Below are positions 1-8,197 of a stretch of DNA of 64,000 nt, one piece after another. The translations under genes were made by a program, and so were the position numbers. This DNA comes from Anaerolineae bacterium. Its GTDB lineage: Bacteria > Chloroflexota > Anaerolineae > 4572-78 > J111. The stretch spans positions 19,437 to 83,436 of the forward strand of contig JAHDWA010000047.1 in assembly GCA_023382535.1 (NCBI GenBank), read 5' to 3'. The notes under the pieces are model-generated. The model ran no database searches. It saw only the letters and a list, made by a program, of their open reading frames with translations, and had not been told where the DNA came from. Within the stretch, counting starts at the first letter, position 1; the number at the start of each line of letters is the position of its first letter.

Positions 1-866
1 CGTCGCTGGAGCGGGCGCTGTTGTGGCTGCGCTACCAGGACTCCAACGGCTGCGGCCTGCTGGAAGTCCACGAAGCGGCTGATTGGGCCGACCTGTTGGC
101 CAATCGCTTCAACATTCTTTACGACAACGTGCTGTGGTACGGCACGCTGCGGGCCATGGCCCGGATGGCGGCGGCGCTGGGTGCAGATGGAAAATGCTAC
201 GACGAGCTGGCCGACGACGTGCGTCACAAGATTCGTATCGTGCTGTGGGTGGGGCCGGAGGTTAAGGGCGAGTGGGGGCCAAGCTGCCCCGGCCACACCG
301 AGTGGACCCATACGCTCAGCCAGGTTAGCCCGGTGCTGGTCAAGCGGCCCTACTTTTTGCCTTACGTCGCCTTCCGTGACTTTGGCGATTACTGCGACGT
401 GTTTGGCAACCTGCTGGCGATTCTCTTTGGGGTGGCTAATCCGGCGCAGGAGGAACGCATCCTCGACTACCTGCACCAGGTCGGCATCGCCGAACCCTAC
501 CCGGTGCGGGTGCTGCACCCGATCATCCATCCCGGCAACAAAGACTGGCGTGAGTATTACCGCAACAACAACCTGAACATGCCGGAGCAGTATCACAACG
601 GTGGTATCTGGCCCTTTGTCGGCGGCTTTTACGTGGCGACGCTGGTCAAAAGTGGACGGCGCGAGCAGGCCGCCCAAATATTGGAAAATTTGGCCGAAGT
701 CAATCGGCTGGGCGTCAAAGAGGAATGGGAGTTCAACGAGTGGTGTCACGGCGGGACCGGGCGGCCGATGGGTTATCCCCATCAAGCCTGGTCGGCCGGG
801 ATGTATGCCTTTGCCCACCATTGCGTCAGCGAGGGACGGGTCCCGATTTTTGGAGAGTACGTATGA
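1..866 (+). CDS. Glycoside hydrolase, (alpha/alpha)6-barrel type, C-terminal part (5' end outside window)
   Basis: The frame is already open at the first base and ends at TGA 864-866, so about 287 C-terminal residues are visible. Motifs such as NGGIWPFVGGFYV, EFNEWCHGGTGRP and GYPHQAWSAGMY are typical of the helical toroid shared by amylo-alpha-1,6-glucosidases and GH100/GH63-like enzymes. The likely role is hydrolysis of an alpha-glucan or alpha-glucoside in the cytosol; no secretion signal can be judged because the start is missing. The family-level call is firm and the exact substrate is open: a GH100-type invertase is as possible as a glycogen-debranching activity. Its stop overlaps the next short frame as ATGA. 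Confidence 0.75.
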   Translation, partial: SLERALLWLRYQDSNGCGLLEVHEAADWADLLANRFNILYDNVLWYGTLRAMARMAAALGADGKCYDELADDVRHKIRIVLWVGPEVKGEWGPSCPGHTEWTHTLSQVSPVLVKRPYFLPYVAFRDFGDYCDVFGNLLAILFGVANPAQEERILDYLHQVGIAEPYPVRVLHPIIHPGNKDWREYYRNNNLNMPEQYHNGGIWPFVGGFYVATLVKSGRREQAAQILENLAEVNRLGVKEEWEFNEWCHGGTGRPMGYPHQAWSAGMYAFAHHCVSEGRVPIFGEYV

Positions 867-1037
867 ACCGAGAAGAAGCATTATACCCCATGCTCGAGGT
901 CGAGGAAGCCATTGAGCGCTTCCTGATTCATTTACATTCCCGAAAGCGCCCCTGTCGAAGCTAACTATGCCATTGCCCTCCGCGAAGCTTATGCTCACTT
1001 CTGTGCTCGTGGAGCAAAGGATGAAAGACAAACGTAA
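863..1037 (+). pseudogene. Short frameshifted ORF, unknown
   Basis: An ATG overlapping the previous stop opens a frame starting MNREEALYPMLEVEEAIERF that closes after 33 codons. Shifting by one base near position 928 restores a frame reading IPESAPVEANYAIALREAY and then HFCARGAKDERQT before TAA 1035-1037. The two parts together look like one small protein of about 57 residues broken by a frameshift, or a sequencing error in a real small gene. I recognise no family. The translational coupling to the glycosidase argues it was once a real gene. Confidence 0.35.
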
Positions 1038-1044
1038 TAAAGTT

Positions 1045-1326
1045 ATGGCCATCTATCGAAAAATCATCATCTTACCGGCGCAAAACTGCCGCCGCAGCCG
1101 CAAAGTAATCGAGTATCTTGAGGCGCACCACATCCCCTTTACCCGGATTGATTTGATGTCGTCCGAGGGCCTGGCCCTGGCCGCTCAATATGATTTGCGG
1201 GCCTCGCCTGGCATTCTGGTCAATGGACAGAGCATCAATCCCTTCGATTTGTTGATTAAGCCGGCATGCCGGATAGACGAAGCCGCAGCGCAAGCCCTAT
1301 TTTCGGGCGGGGATCAGGCCAGATGA
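1045..1326 (+). CDS. Glutaredoxin-like protein with CxxS-type site
   Basis: A 93-residue protein with a thioredoxin/glutaredoxin-like pattern: a beta strand (KIIILPA), the site QNCRRS in place of CxxC, the strand FTRIDLM, then SPGILVNG, which matches the cis-Pro segment of glutaredoxins. A single active-site Cys suggests a monothiol mechanism or a scaffold role. I chose ATG 1045 rather than the upstream in-frame ATG 967, because the upstream part overlaps the remnant before it and has no glutaredoxin similarity. Its stop overlaps the ATG of the following ArsR-like gene, so it begins a tightly packed thiol-redox operon. Confidence 0.65.
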   Translation: MAIYRKIIILPAQNCRRSRKVIEYLEAHHIPFTRIDLMSSEGLALAAQYDLRASPGILVNGQSINPFDLLIKPACRIDEAAAQALFSGGDQAR

Positions 1327-1565
1327 GTAGGGGTAAAGTGATCCGAACGTTGCAGATGAGTTCGCTGCTGGCGCCGTTGACCGAGGCAACAGACCTGTCG
1401 CAGTCGGCTGTATCCCATCACCTGGCGGCCTTGCGTTTGGCCAAGCTGGTCAAGGTTCGCCGTGAGGGCCGTTGGATATTCTATGTGGCCGATACCGATT
1501 GCCTGGCCGTCTGTTGTCGCCGCCTATTCGAGCAACTTAACGTTAGGAAGAAAGTATCTGGATGA
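1323..1565 (+). CDS. ArsR-type winged-helix regulator, short form
   Basis: An 80-residue protein whose core is the recognition helix and wing of ArsR regulators: LSQSAVSHHLAALRLAKLV followed by RREGRWIFYV. The first helices normally found in about 100-residue ArsR proteins are missing or altered (it begins MSRGKVIRTLQMSSLL), so it may be a trimmed repressor. Cysteines near the end (DCLAVCC) could bind metal or sense thiol state; the same spacing recurs in the ArsR at 5193. ATG overlaps the previous TGA, and its own stop overlaps the next ATG. It probably autoregulates this redox operon. Confidence 0.7.
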   Translation: MSRGKVIRTLQMSSLLAPLTEATDLSQSAVSHHLAALRLAKLVKVRREGRWIFYVADTDCLAVCCRRLFEQLNVRKKVSG

Positions 1566-2104
1566 AACAAAAACAACATATCTCGACCCAAGCAGGACGG
1601 CCCAGGCTGACCCTGATCCAGATGGCGCTGCCGGGGGTTGTGTTGATCCTGGTGGGGATTATTCTGTCTATCAAGGCATACCAGGCTACCGTTGATACGG
1701 CCAATAACCCACCCTATCAGTTCGCCCCGACGCTACCGGCTGCCTCGGGAGCCGGTTCGTCAGAGCAGGCCGTTCCGGTGGCCGACCTGCCCCCGGAAAC
1801 ACAACTGGACCAATTTCTGGCGGCAGGCAAACCCACCCTGGCCTTTTTTCACTCAAACGACTGCGTGCAGTGCGTAAAAATGATCAGGGTTGTTGAACAG
1901 GTTTACCCCGATTTTGTCAACATAGTCGCCCTGGTAGATGTTAACGTTTATGATGAGCGCAACCAGAACTTGCTTCACCGCGCCGATATCCGGGCCATTC
2001 CTACGTTGATCTTCATTGATGGCGACGGCCAGGGAAAGGGCTACATGGGTTTGATGGAGCCAGACATATTCCGTAACGAATTGCAACGGCTGGCGGCGGA
2101 GTAA
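1562..2104 (+). CDS. Membrane-anchored thioredoxin-like protein
   Basis: 180 residues. One N-terminal membrane segment lies at about residues 21-38, then a low-complexity linker, then a thioredoxin fold from about residue 80 with the redox motif CVQC at C101/C104 and the cis-Pro region IRAIPTLIFI. It is therefore predicted to face the extracytoplasmic side. It lies between an ArsR gene and ccdA, as expected for a thioredoxin that takes electrons from CcdA and reduces exported disulfides, for example in cytochrome c maturation or repair of oxidised proteins. The substrate is not shown by the sequence. Confidence 0.85.
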   Translation: MKQKQHISTQAGRPRLTLIQMALPGVVLILVGIILSIKAYQATVDTANNPPYQFAPTLPAASGAGSSEQAVPVADLPPETQLDQFLAAGKPTLAFFHSNDCVQCVKMIRVVEQVYPDFVNIVALVDVNVYDERNQNLLHRADIRAIPTLIFIDGDGQGKGYMGLMEPDIFRNELQRLAAE

Positions 2105-2110
2105 GAAAAG

Positions 2111-2788
2111 ATGTCGCTTGATCCAACCTTACTCCAAACCGGCTCATTCGTCGCCTATTTACTGGTTTTTCTGGGCGGAATTGTTACCAGCATTGGCCCC
2201 TGCAACGCAGCCATGATTCCTCTGGTGATTGGCTACGTGGGCGGCGCTCCTAATTTGTCTCGCCGGCGCTGCCTGGCGCTGTCATTCACCTTTGCCGTGG
2301 GCCTGGCCCTTACCTTTATGCTGCTAGGCGTAGTGGCCGCCCTGGTGGGCGGCCTGATCGGCGGCACGTCGCGGGTTTGGTATTACATGGTGGCGGTGGT
2401 TTGTATCTTGATCGGCCTGCATATTTTTGGGGCGTTCCACCTGCCGGCGATCCCCGGCCTGGCCCGTCTGCGTGAAAAAATCAATCAAAAAGGTCTGCCC
2501 GGAGCGCTGGTGTTGGGGCTAGTGTCCGGACTGGTGGCTTCGCAGTGCGCCACGCCGGTGTTGGCGGCTATATTGACCTATGTGATGGCGAAGCAAGAGG
2601 CGCTGGTCTATGGCGCAGTCTTGTTGTTTGTCTACGCCCTGGGGCGCGGCGTACCGATTGTGCTGGCCGGTACCTTTACCGGCGTGGTCAAACAACTCCG
2701 ATCCTTTGGGCGGTGGTCGCCGCTTATTGAAAAAGCCAGCGGCGTCATTATCGTGGGCGTCGGGCTGTATTTTTTATGGATTGCGTAA
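2111..2788 (+). CDS. ccdA: CcdA/DsbD-family thiol-disulfide transporter
   Basis: 225 residues with about six hydrophobic segments. The two family cysteines are visible: SIGPCNAAMIP near residue 31 and ASQCATPVLAA near residue 146, each followed by the helix-breaking proline typical of CcdA. CcdA moves reducing equivalents from cytosolic thioredoxin across the membrane to exported thioredoxin-like proteins. It starts six bases after the membrane thioredoxin gene and 28 bases before the Trx-VKOR gene, so reduction (CcdA) and oxidation (VKOR) functions lie in one operon. Confidence 0.9.
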   Translation: MSLDPTLLQTGSFVAYLLVFLGGIVTSIGPCNAAMIPLVIGYVGGAPNLSRRRCLALSFTFAVGLALTFMLLGVVAALVGGLIGGTSRVWYYMVAVVCILIGLHIFGAFHLPAIPGLARLREKINQKGLPGALVLGLVSGLVASQCATPVLAAILTYVMAKQEALVYGAVLLFVYALGRGVPIVLAGTFTGVVKQLRSFGRWSPLIEKASGVIIVGVGLYFLWIA

Positions 2789-2816
2789 ATCAGAGGGTTG
2801 TCAGGAGTAAAGTAAA

Positions 2817-4115
2817 ATGCGTTTATCCCTTCTTATATTTGGTGTAATCGTTTTGTTGGGGACAGTGCCTGGTTATGGTCAACAGCCAGCCACAGCGGCT
2901 ACACCACCGCCAACTCCTACCCTTAAGACCTGTCACGTTTGTGATGAAGAAATAAGCTCCCAACCAACCGCCGTCCCCATTGCCACGCCAACCGAAGCAC
3001 CTGCCGAGGTGGAAGCGCCGGTGGTGCATGCAGTTATGTTCTGGATGGACACCTGCCCGCACTGCCATTTTGTGCTGGATGAAGTGCTGCCGCCGCTGCA
3101 AGAAAAATACGGCGATCAACTGCAACTGTTGTTGATTGAAGTAAAGAGTGAGCAAGAGTGGAATTGGCTGGTGCAGACGGGGACTTCTTTTGGTATGTCC
3201 CAGGACCATCTTGGCGTGCCGTTTCTGGTCATCGGTAATAGAGTACTCATCGGCTCCGACCAAATCCCGGCCGAACTTCCGGGTTTAATTGAAGAGCACC
3301 TGGCCGCCGGTGGGTTAGATTATCCGGCCATGCCGGGCCTGAGCGAAGTACTATCGACGGCTACTCCAGCAGTGGCAGCACAGATGATCGCCACTCAACC
3401 GGCGGCCGATCCTCCCACCGAGTTACCCCAAGCATTGGCTACCGCCTCCATCACAGAAACGCCTCAGCCGGAAGATACTGCTCCACCGGCAGTGGCGGCT
3501 CAGTTGATTACCCCTCAACCGGCGGCCGGCGCTCCAAGCGCATCACCTCAGGCGGCGGTCAAGCCGCCCGGTTTTGAATTGGCGATTGCCATTATGATCG
3601 GCATGGTCGTGGCGCTAGTCTACACCGGCGTCGCTGCCGCAAAGGGATTCCAAAATGCTTCCACTCGCCCAACGCCGCCCTGGTTGGATCTGGCTATTCC
3701 GGTTCTGGCCATAGCCGGGCTGGGCGTAGCCGGATACCTGGCTTACGTTGAGACTCAAGCCGTTGCGGCGGTGTGTGGGCCGGTGGGCGACTGCAACGCT
3801 GTGCAAAGCAGTCCCTATGCCCGCCTGTTTGGCCTGCTGCCTATCGGTGTGTTGGGCGTCATCGGCTATGTAGCCATCCTGGCGGCCTGGCTGTGGGGAC
3901 GATTTCGCGTTGACCCATTGGCTAGGTACGCGCCGCTGGTTGTGTTTGGTCTGGCCCTGGTTGGCACTTTATTCTCGCTGTACTTGACCTATCTGGAGCC
4001 TTTCGTCATCAAGGCCGTCTGCATCTGGTGCCTGACTTCAGCTATCATCATCACTCTGCTCTTGCTGCTCAGTCACAAGCCGGCTTTTCAGGCAATGAAC
4101 ATACACAAGTCATAA
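2817..4115 (+). CDS. Exported thioredoxin fused to VKOR-family membrane domain
   Basis: 432 residues. A signal peptide (1-21) is followed by an extra CxxC at C39/C42, a thioredoxin-like domain with CPHC at C80/C83, a Pro/Ala/Thr-rich linker containing a duplicated segment (AVAAQMIATQPAA, then AVAAQLITPQPAA), one membrane helix near 250-275, and a C-terminal four-helix VKOR domain (about 288-425). The VKOR signature is complete: CGPVGDC loop cysteines, the serine pair in AVQSSPYA, and the quinone-site CIWC. VKOR regenerates disulfides using quinone, so this protein should be a DsbA/DsbB-like oxidase in one chain. In bacterial fusions I know the Trx domain is usually C-terminal; here it is N-terminal. 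Confidence 0.9.
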   Translation: MRLSLLIFGVIVLLGTVPGYGQQPATAATPPPTPTLKTCHVCDEEISSQPTAVPIATPTEAPAEVEAPVVHAVMFWMDTCPHCHFVLDEVLPPLQEKYGDQLQLLLIEVKSEQEWNWLVQTGTSFGMSQDHLGVPFLVIGNRVLIGSDQIPAELPGLIEEHLAAGGLDYPAMPGLSEVLSTATPAVAAQMIATQPAADPPTELPQALATASITETPQPEDTAPPAVAAQLITPQPAAGAPSASPQAAVKPPGFELAIAIMIGMVVALVYTGVAAAKGFQNASTRPTPPWLDLAIPVLAIAGLGVAGYLAYVETQAVAAVCGPVGDCNAVQSSPYARLFGLLPIGVLGVIGYVAILAAWLWGRFRVDPLARYAPLVVFGLALVGTLFSLYLTYLEPFVIKAVCIWCLTSAIIITLLLLLSHKPAFQAMNIHKS

Positions 4116-4127
4116 GGAGGTGTGGTC

Positions 4128-4664
4128 ATGCTCATCGAGAATTATGACCTTGAAGTCTTCACCCCACCCTGCGAGCCGGGAGCGGAACGGTACGCGGCTA
4201 TCGCCCGGCTGACTGCCGATATCTCCGAAGTCCTGCCTTATCTTAACGCCACCCTGCGCGGCGCCGTTTATCACCGGGCAGCCAATGCGCTGACCTGGAA
4301 AAAGGGCGGACACAACATCGCCTTCCACGCTTACGAAATCGGGACCAGCAATGCTGAAGACCGCGAAGCGGCGAGCCAGGAGGTCGAAAGCCTGGTCAAA
4401 TTGGTAAACCGCACCTGGGAACGGCGGGCCGAAATTACACCCAACTACGAGACCCATCAGCGCCCGAAGCCGATGGCGGTGTATAAATTACTGCCTCAAA
4501 CCAACTGCAAGCAGTGCGGTGAGCCGACCTGTTTCACCTTTGCGCTCAAACTGGTAGCTTCCCAAAAAAAGGTCGCCGACTGTCCACCGTTGTTCGAGCC
4601 GCAGTATGCGGAAAAACTGGCGGCGTTACAGGCCATCATTATCGAAGCCCCGGCAATTGGCTGA
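4128..4664 (+). CDS. Fe-S protein with CODH/ACS-gamma-type four-Cys motif (copy 1)
   Basis: 178 residues. The C-terminal third carries LLPQTNCKQCGEPTC followed by a fourth Cys in KVADCPPL, the four-Cys 4Fe-4S motif (PF04060 type) found at the start of the CODH/acetyl-CoA synthase gamma subunit. The N-terminal part is an alpha/beta domain of unknown role. ATG 4128 is chosen because AAGGAGG at 4114-4120 sits seven bases upstream; the GTG at 4122 would be too close. A paralogue with the same architecture lies at 7584. The next gene is CooT-like, which points to a nickel/corrinoid or C1-type metalloenzyme context, although no CODH gene is in the window. Confidence 0.75.
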   Translation: MLIENYDLEVFTPPCEPGAERYAAIARLTADISEVLPYLNATLRGAVYHRAANALTWKKGGHNIAFHAYEIGTSNAEDREAASQEVESLVKLVNRTWERRAEITPNYETHQRPKPMAVYKLLPQTNCKQCGEPTCFTFALKLVASQKKVADCPPLFEPQYAEKLAALQAIIIEAPAIG

Positions 4665-4689
4665 ATGGAGGATTAAGGAGCAGTGAACC

Positions 4690-4947
4690 ATGTGCGAATC
4701 GACTATCTGGCTGCGCTATCCTGATGGGCGCACCGAGAAAATTGCAGATGATATTCTGCTGGTGAGACAAGAAGGGCCGACCGTGATCTTGCGCGGGCTG
4801 CTGGTCGAGCCGATTCATCTGACCGGTATAATTCAGGAGATCGACTCCCTGAAGCACACGGTCACTTTGCTGGCGCCAGAAGTCCCGGATGTCGAATTTC
4901 TGTCCCCACTAACGTCAGAAATACCTGAGAAGAAGAGGTCGCCATGA
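4690..4947 (+). CDS. CooT-like nickel-binding small protein
   Basis: 85 residues beginning MCESTIWLRYPDGRTEKIA. CooT-family proteins start MC(E/Q) and use Cys2 to bind nickel at a dimer interface; they assist nickel insertion into carbon monoxide dehydrogenase. The rest follows the family pattern of short beta strands (ILLVRQEGPTVILRGLLVE, then TGIIQEIDSLKHTVTLL). AAGGAG lies just upstream. Its last codon overlaps the next small gene (ATGA). Since no CODH is present here, it may serve another nickel enzyme or act at a distance. Confidence 0.75.
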   Translation: MCESTIWLRYPDGRTEKIADDILLVRQEGPTVILRGLLVEPIHLTGIIQEIDSLKHTVTLLAPEVPDVEFLSPLTSEIPEKKRSP

Positions 4948-5090
4948 AAAAAGCCGTGAATCTGGTCCTGGAAGACGAGGAAATCATTGAACTGATCCGT
5001 ATCTTGCTCGACGATGACGCTGAGGGTGCCTTGGCCTTTCTTAAGCAGCATTTCAAAGCCAAAGCCCGTGACCTGCTCGAAGGCGGTTGA
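4944..5090 (+). CDS. Small acidic protein (48 aa), unknown, coupled to CooT-like gene
   Basis: ATGA overlap with the preceding CooT-like gene opens a 48-codon frame ending at TGA 5088-5090. The product is amphipathic and helical with an acidic run, ELIRILLDDDAEGALAFLK, then a basic end. I recognise no domain. The exact coupling and clean codon pattern make a real gene likely; small proteins of this type sit beside CooT-like and Fe-S genes in related anaerobes, as far as I remember. Confidence 0.6.
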   Translation: MKKAVNLVLEDEEIIELIRILLDDDAEGALAFLKQHFKAKARDLLEGG

Positions 5091-5192
5091 AAGGTGATGA
5101 TCGAAGTGCCCGGTGCGGGCCTGACCCGGATGAGCGGTAATCTTTTCAAAAGGTGAATTATCTCATAGGCTTGATTGGTCAGGTGAGAACTG

Positions 5193-5507
5193 ATGAATGA
5201 AGCGAGCTATTTCAACTTCAACGACTGTCTGATGGCTATGGCTGATGAAACGCGGCAGCATATCCTGGTCTTATTGCAGGAACAGGAAATGAGCGTGACT
5301 GAGCTGAGCGAACAATTTGAGACGACCCAACCGACCATCTCTCACCACCTGGCTATCCTGCGCCGGGTCAATCTGGTCATTTCTCGCCGTGACGGAAAGC
5401 ATATTTTCTACCGGGCCAACCCGGCCTGCGTGGCCGAATGTTGCGGCGAGATCTCACGCCGCTTTAACCTGCCCTGGCCAAGCCAATCGGTAGGTGATGA
5501 GCCATGA
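5193..5507 (+). CDS. ArsR-family metalloregulator
   Basis: 104 residues with a complete ArsR winged helix: LMAMADETRQHILVLLQEQ, VTELSEQFETTQPTISHHL, and the wing SRRDGKHIFYR. A Cys cluster near the C-terminus, PACVAECC, is a plausible alpha5-type metal site. It stands between the CooT-like/Fe-S genes and the hydantoinase-like gene, so it probably controls this metal/Fe-S cluster. A 100-base gap before it leaves room for a promoter. Confidence 0.85.
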   Translation: MNEASYFNFNDCLMAMADETRQHILVLLQEQEMSVTELSEQFETTQPTISHHLAILRRVNLVISRRDGKHIFYRANPACVAECCGEISRRFNLPWPSQSVGDEP

Positions 5508-5571
5508 CTGATAAAAGGCAGATTTTGATCCCCTTGGTATCCATCAACTTCGTGAGGAAGGCAAAACCTAT

Positions 5572-7587
5572 ATGGCTATTCTACTTGGCATTGATACCGG
5601 CGGCACCTATACAGACGCTGTTTTATTTGACGAACAAGAGGGGGTCCTGGCCTCGGCCAAGGCACTGACCACCAAACACGACCTGTCCAGCGGTATCCGC
5701 AGCGCCCTGAATGCTGTCTTACCTCAACCTACCCCTGAAATCGGCCTGGTCTCGTTATCAACTACCCTGGCGACCAATGCGTTGGTCGAAGGGCAGACCA
5801 GCCCGATCTGCCTACTGCTGCTCGGTTATCCGCCTGACGCCTTAAAGTTGGCTGGCCTGGGTCAGGCCATAGGAAACGACCCGGTTGTTTTCGTCAACGG
5901 GGGACATACCGGGACCGGCGAAGAGCAGATGCCCCTGGACCTTGATGCAGCCCGCCGGGCTATCCTGGCCCACGCACCCCACGTCAATGCCTTTGCCGTA
6001 TCCGGTTACTTTGCCGTCCTCAACCCGACCCACGAGCTGGCCGTGCGCGACCTGGTCCGCGAGCTGACCAGGCTTCCGGTCACCTGCGGCCACGAACTGA
6101 CCTCCAACCTGCACGCCCCCCGGCGCGCCCTGACCGCGGCCTTGAATGCCCGGCTGATCCCTTTGCTTCACCAACTGATCCTGGCCGTCCAGGAGATGCT
6201 GGCCGAGAAAGGGATTGCGGCTCCGCTGATGGTCGTTAAAGGCGATGGGTCGTTGATGGAAGCCCAAATGGCCCTAGAACGGCCGGTGGAGACGATTCTC
6301 TCCGGGCCCGCCGCCAGCGTGGTGGGCGCTCACCACCTGTCCGGCGAGGACGACATGATGGTGGCCGATATGGGCGGCACCACCACTGACATTGCCCTGT
6401 TGAACGATGGCCGCCCGGTGCTCAACCGGGATGGGGCGATCGTGGGCGGCTGGCAGACGATGGTTGAAGCGATCGCCATCCATACCTTCGGTCTGGGTGG
6501 GGATAGCGAAATCCACTGGGATGAGCGAGAGGGGCTGGTCGCCGGCCCACGGCGGATTGTCCCCCTCAGCTTGCTGGCCCACCAGCACCCCTCGGTGTTA
6601 GATATGTTGCGTGACCAGGCGGCCGGTGCTACAGCCGGTCCTTATGCCGGGCAGTTTGCCCTACGCCAGCGTGCCCTGGACCCAGGCCAGAACAGTCTGA
6701 GCCAGGAGCAGCACGCGGTCTGGGACGCCCTGGCCGCCGGGCCGGTTGCCCTGGATAAGTTATTCAGTAGTGCGTTTCGGACCATCAGTTGGGGCAGCGC
6801 TCTAGCCGGTCTGGTCGAACGCGGCCTGGCCAGCATCAGTGGCTTCACCCCAACCGACGCGGCCCACGTATTGGGCTACCAGTCCACCTGGTCGGTCGAA
6901 GCAGCCCGGTTAGGGGCTGAATTATGGACCCGGCGCATCGAGAAACTCCTCGGCGTCACCGATCCGGCTAATTTTTGCCGCCAAGTAATCGAACAGATCA
7001 GACTCCAGTTAGGGCGGGCGGCGGTGGCGGCAGCCCTGGCCCAGGCCGATGGCGTAGATTTGAATGGGGCCGGCCCGTTTCGCCGCCTGTTCGTCGACCA
7101 GCCCCTGGACGGCCAGAACGGCACGGAACCGCTCATAGGGGTGACCCTGACCCTGCATCGGCCATTGGTAGCCATTGGCGCGCCGGTGGCTACCTACTAC
7201 CCGGTGGTAGCCAAGCGGCTGAATACCCGGTTATGCATTCCCCCCCACGCTGAGATTGCCAATGCCGTTGGGGCCGTGGTCGGCAGTGTGATGCAGACCA
7301 TTCGGGGATTGGTTAAACCCCTGCCCGACGAAGCCGGTTTCAGACTCCACCTGCCCACGGGGGTCCAGGATTTTGTCACGCTGGAAGAGGCCGTATCTCA
7401 GGGAACGCAGGAGACCAGCCAGATGGCGGCCACCCTGGCTCGGCGGGCCGGGGCGGGCGAGGTGCATGTGCAGGTCCGGCGCGAGGACCACATTTACCGG
7501 TTCCCGGACGGCAGTGGTTTGGAGGTCTATTTCGACACCGAAATCACGGCCACGGCTGTGGGGCGGCCCAGGCTGGCGGAGGGATGA
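5572..7587 (+). CDS. Hydantoinase/oxoprolinase (HyuA) family protein
   Basis: 671 residues. The ASKHA-type phosphate loop is at the start (LLGIDTGGTYTDAVLFD), followed by the HyuA core pattern: TTLATNALVEG, VSGYFAVLNP, CGHELTSNLHAPRRALTAAL, GDGSLM, LSGPAASVVGA and VADMGGTTTDIAL. HyuA enzymes hydrolyse cyclic amides with ATP and usually work with a HyuB partner, which is absent here. Two CODH-type Fe-S genes flank it and a DUF1116 gene follows. That context differs from ordinary hydantoin utilisation and leaves open a role in ATP-driven activation of a metal or corrinoid protein. The family call is firm and the function open. Its stop overlaps the next ATG. Confidence 0.8.
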   Translation: MAILLGIDTGGTYTDAVLFDEQEGVLASAKALTTKHDLSSGIRSALNAVLPQPTPEIGLVSLSTTLATNALVEGQTSPICLLLLGYPPDALKLAGLGQAIGNDPVVFVNGGHTGTGEEQMPLDLDAARRAILAHAPHVNAFAVSGYFAVLNPTHELAVRDLVRELTRLPVTCGHELTSNLHAPRRALTAALNARLIPLLHQLILAVQEMLAEKGIAAPLMVVKGDGSLMEAQMALERPVETILSGPAASVVGAHHLSGEDDMMVADMGGTTTDIALLNDGRPVLNRDGAIVGGWQTMVEAIAIHTFGLGGDSEIHWDEREGLVAGPRRIVPLSLLAHQHPSVLDMLRDQAAGATAGPYAGQFALRQRALDPGQNSLSQEQHAVWDALAAGPVALDKLFSSAFRTISWGSALAGLVERGLASISGFTPTDAAHVLGYQSTWSVEAARLGAELWTRRIEKLLGVTDPANFCRQVIEQIRLQLGRAAVAAALAQADGVDLNGAGPFRRLFVDQPLDGQNGTEPLIGVTLTLHRPLVAIGAPVATYYPVVAKRLNTRLCIPPHAEIANAVGAVVGSVMQTIRGLVKPLPDEAGFRLHLPTGVQDFVTLEEAVSQGTQETSQMAATLARRAGAGEVHVQVRREDHIYRFPDGSGLEVYFDTEITATAVGRPRLAEG

Positions 7588-8117
7588 GGGCTATGGAGAC
7601 GTTGGTTGACGCGATCCTCCTGATCAAAACCCTGCCCTGCTTGGCCGAGCCGGGCAAGATCATTGTCATCGGCAGACCGAACCACTTGCTCGACGAAGTG
7701 CTGCCCTATCTTGCCACCCTGCCCGGCGTTATCGCTTTCAATCCCGACGCGCGCACGTTGACCTTTCGACGCACGCCAGGCTTCTTGACCCTGTACGCCG
7801 ACAAGGTGTACATTACCCAGGTGGAAAATGCCGACAAGGGCCTGGAACTGCTGGCCGCGCTCAAGGACGCCATCAACATTACATGGGAACAGCGACACGA
7901 ACTCACCGCCGTGACAAAAGCGCGCCGTGCCCCGCGCCTGCTCGACGTGTGGTCGCTCCTGCCGCAGACGAATTGCAGGCAGTGCGGCGAGGCGACTTGT
8001 ATGGCCTTCGCGGTTGGCTTGTTGCAACAAAAGTGGACATTAAGCGAATGTCCACCCTTACAAACCAACGGTGATTTCGCCGATCGGCGTGCGTCGCTGG
8101 AAGCGATGCTGGCCTGA
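7584..8117 (+). CDS. Fe-S protein with CODH/ACS-gamma-type motif (copy 2)
   Basis: 177 residues, paralogous to the protein at 4128. Both have an N-terminal alpha/beta domain and then LLPQTNCRQCGEATC with a distal Cys in TLSECPPL. The ATG overlaps the TGA of the hydantoinase-like gene, so the two proteins are probably made together and may interact. A second ATG nine bases in is an alternative start. The four cysteines are expected to hold one 4Fe-4S cluster; the electron donor and acceptor are unknown. Confidence 0.72.
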   Translation: MRAMETLVDAILLIKTLPCLAEPGKIIVIGRPNHLLDEVLPYLATLPGVIAFNPDARTLTFRRTPGFLTLYADKVYITQVENADKGLELLAALKDAINITWEQRHELTAVTKARRAPRLLDVWSLLPQTNCRQCGEATCMAFAVGLLQQKWTLSECPPLQTNGDFADRRASLEAMLA

Positions 8118-8197
8118 TTGCAAAACACCCGATTTCAGGAGGATAAATATGCCCATCCAAACTCTGAGAGCGTTCGGGAACTGGATCAAGGTCTAGC

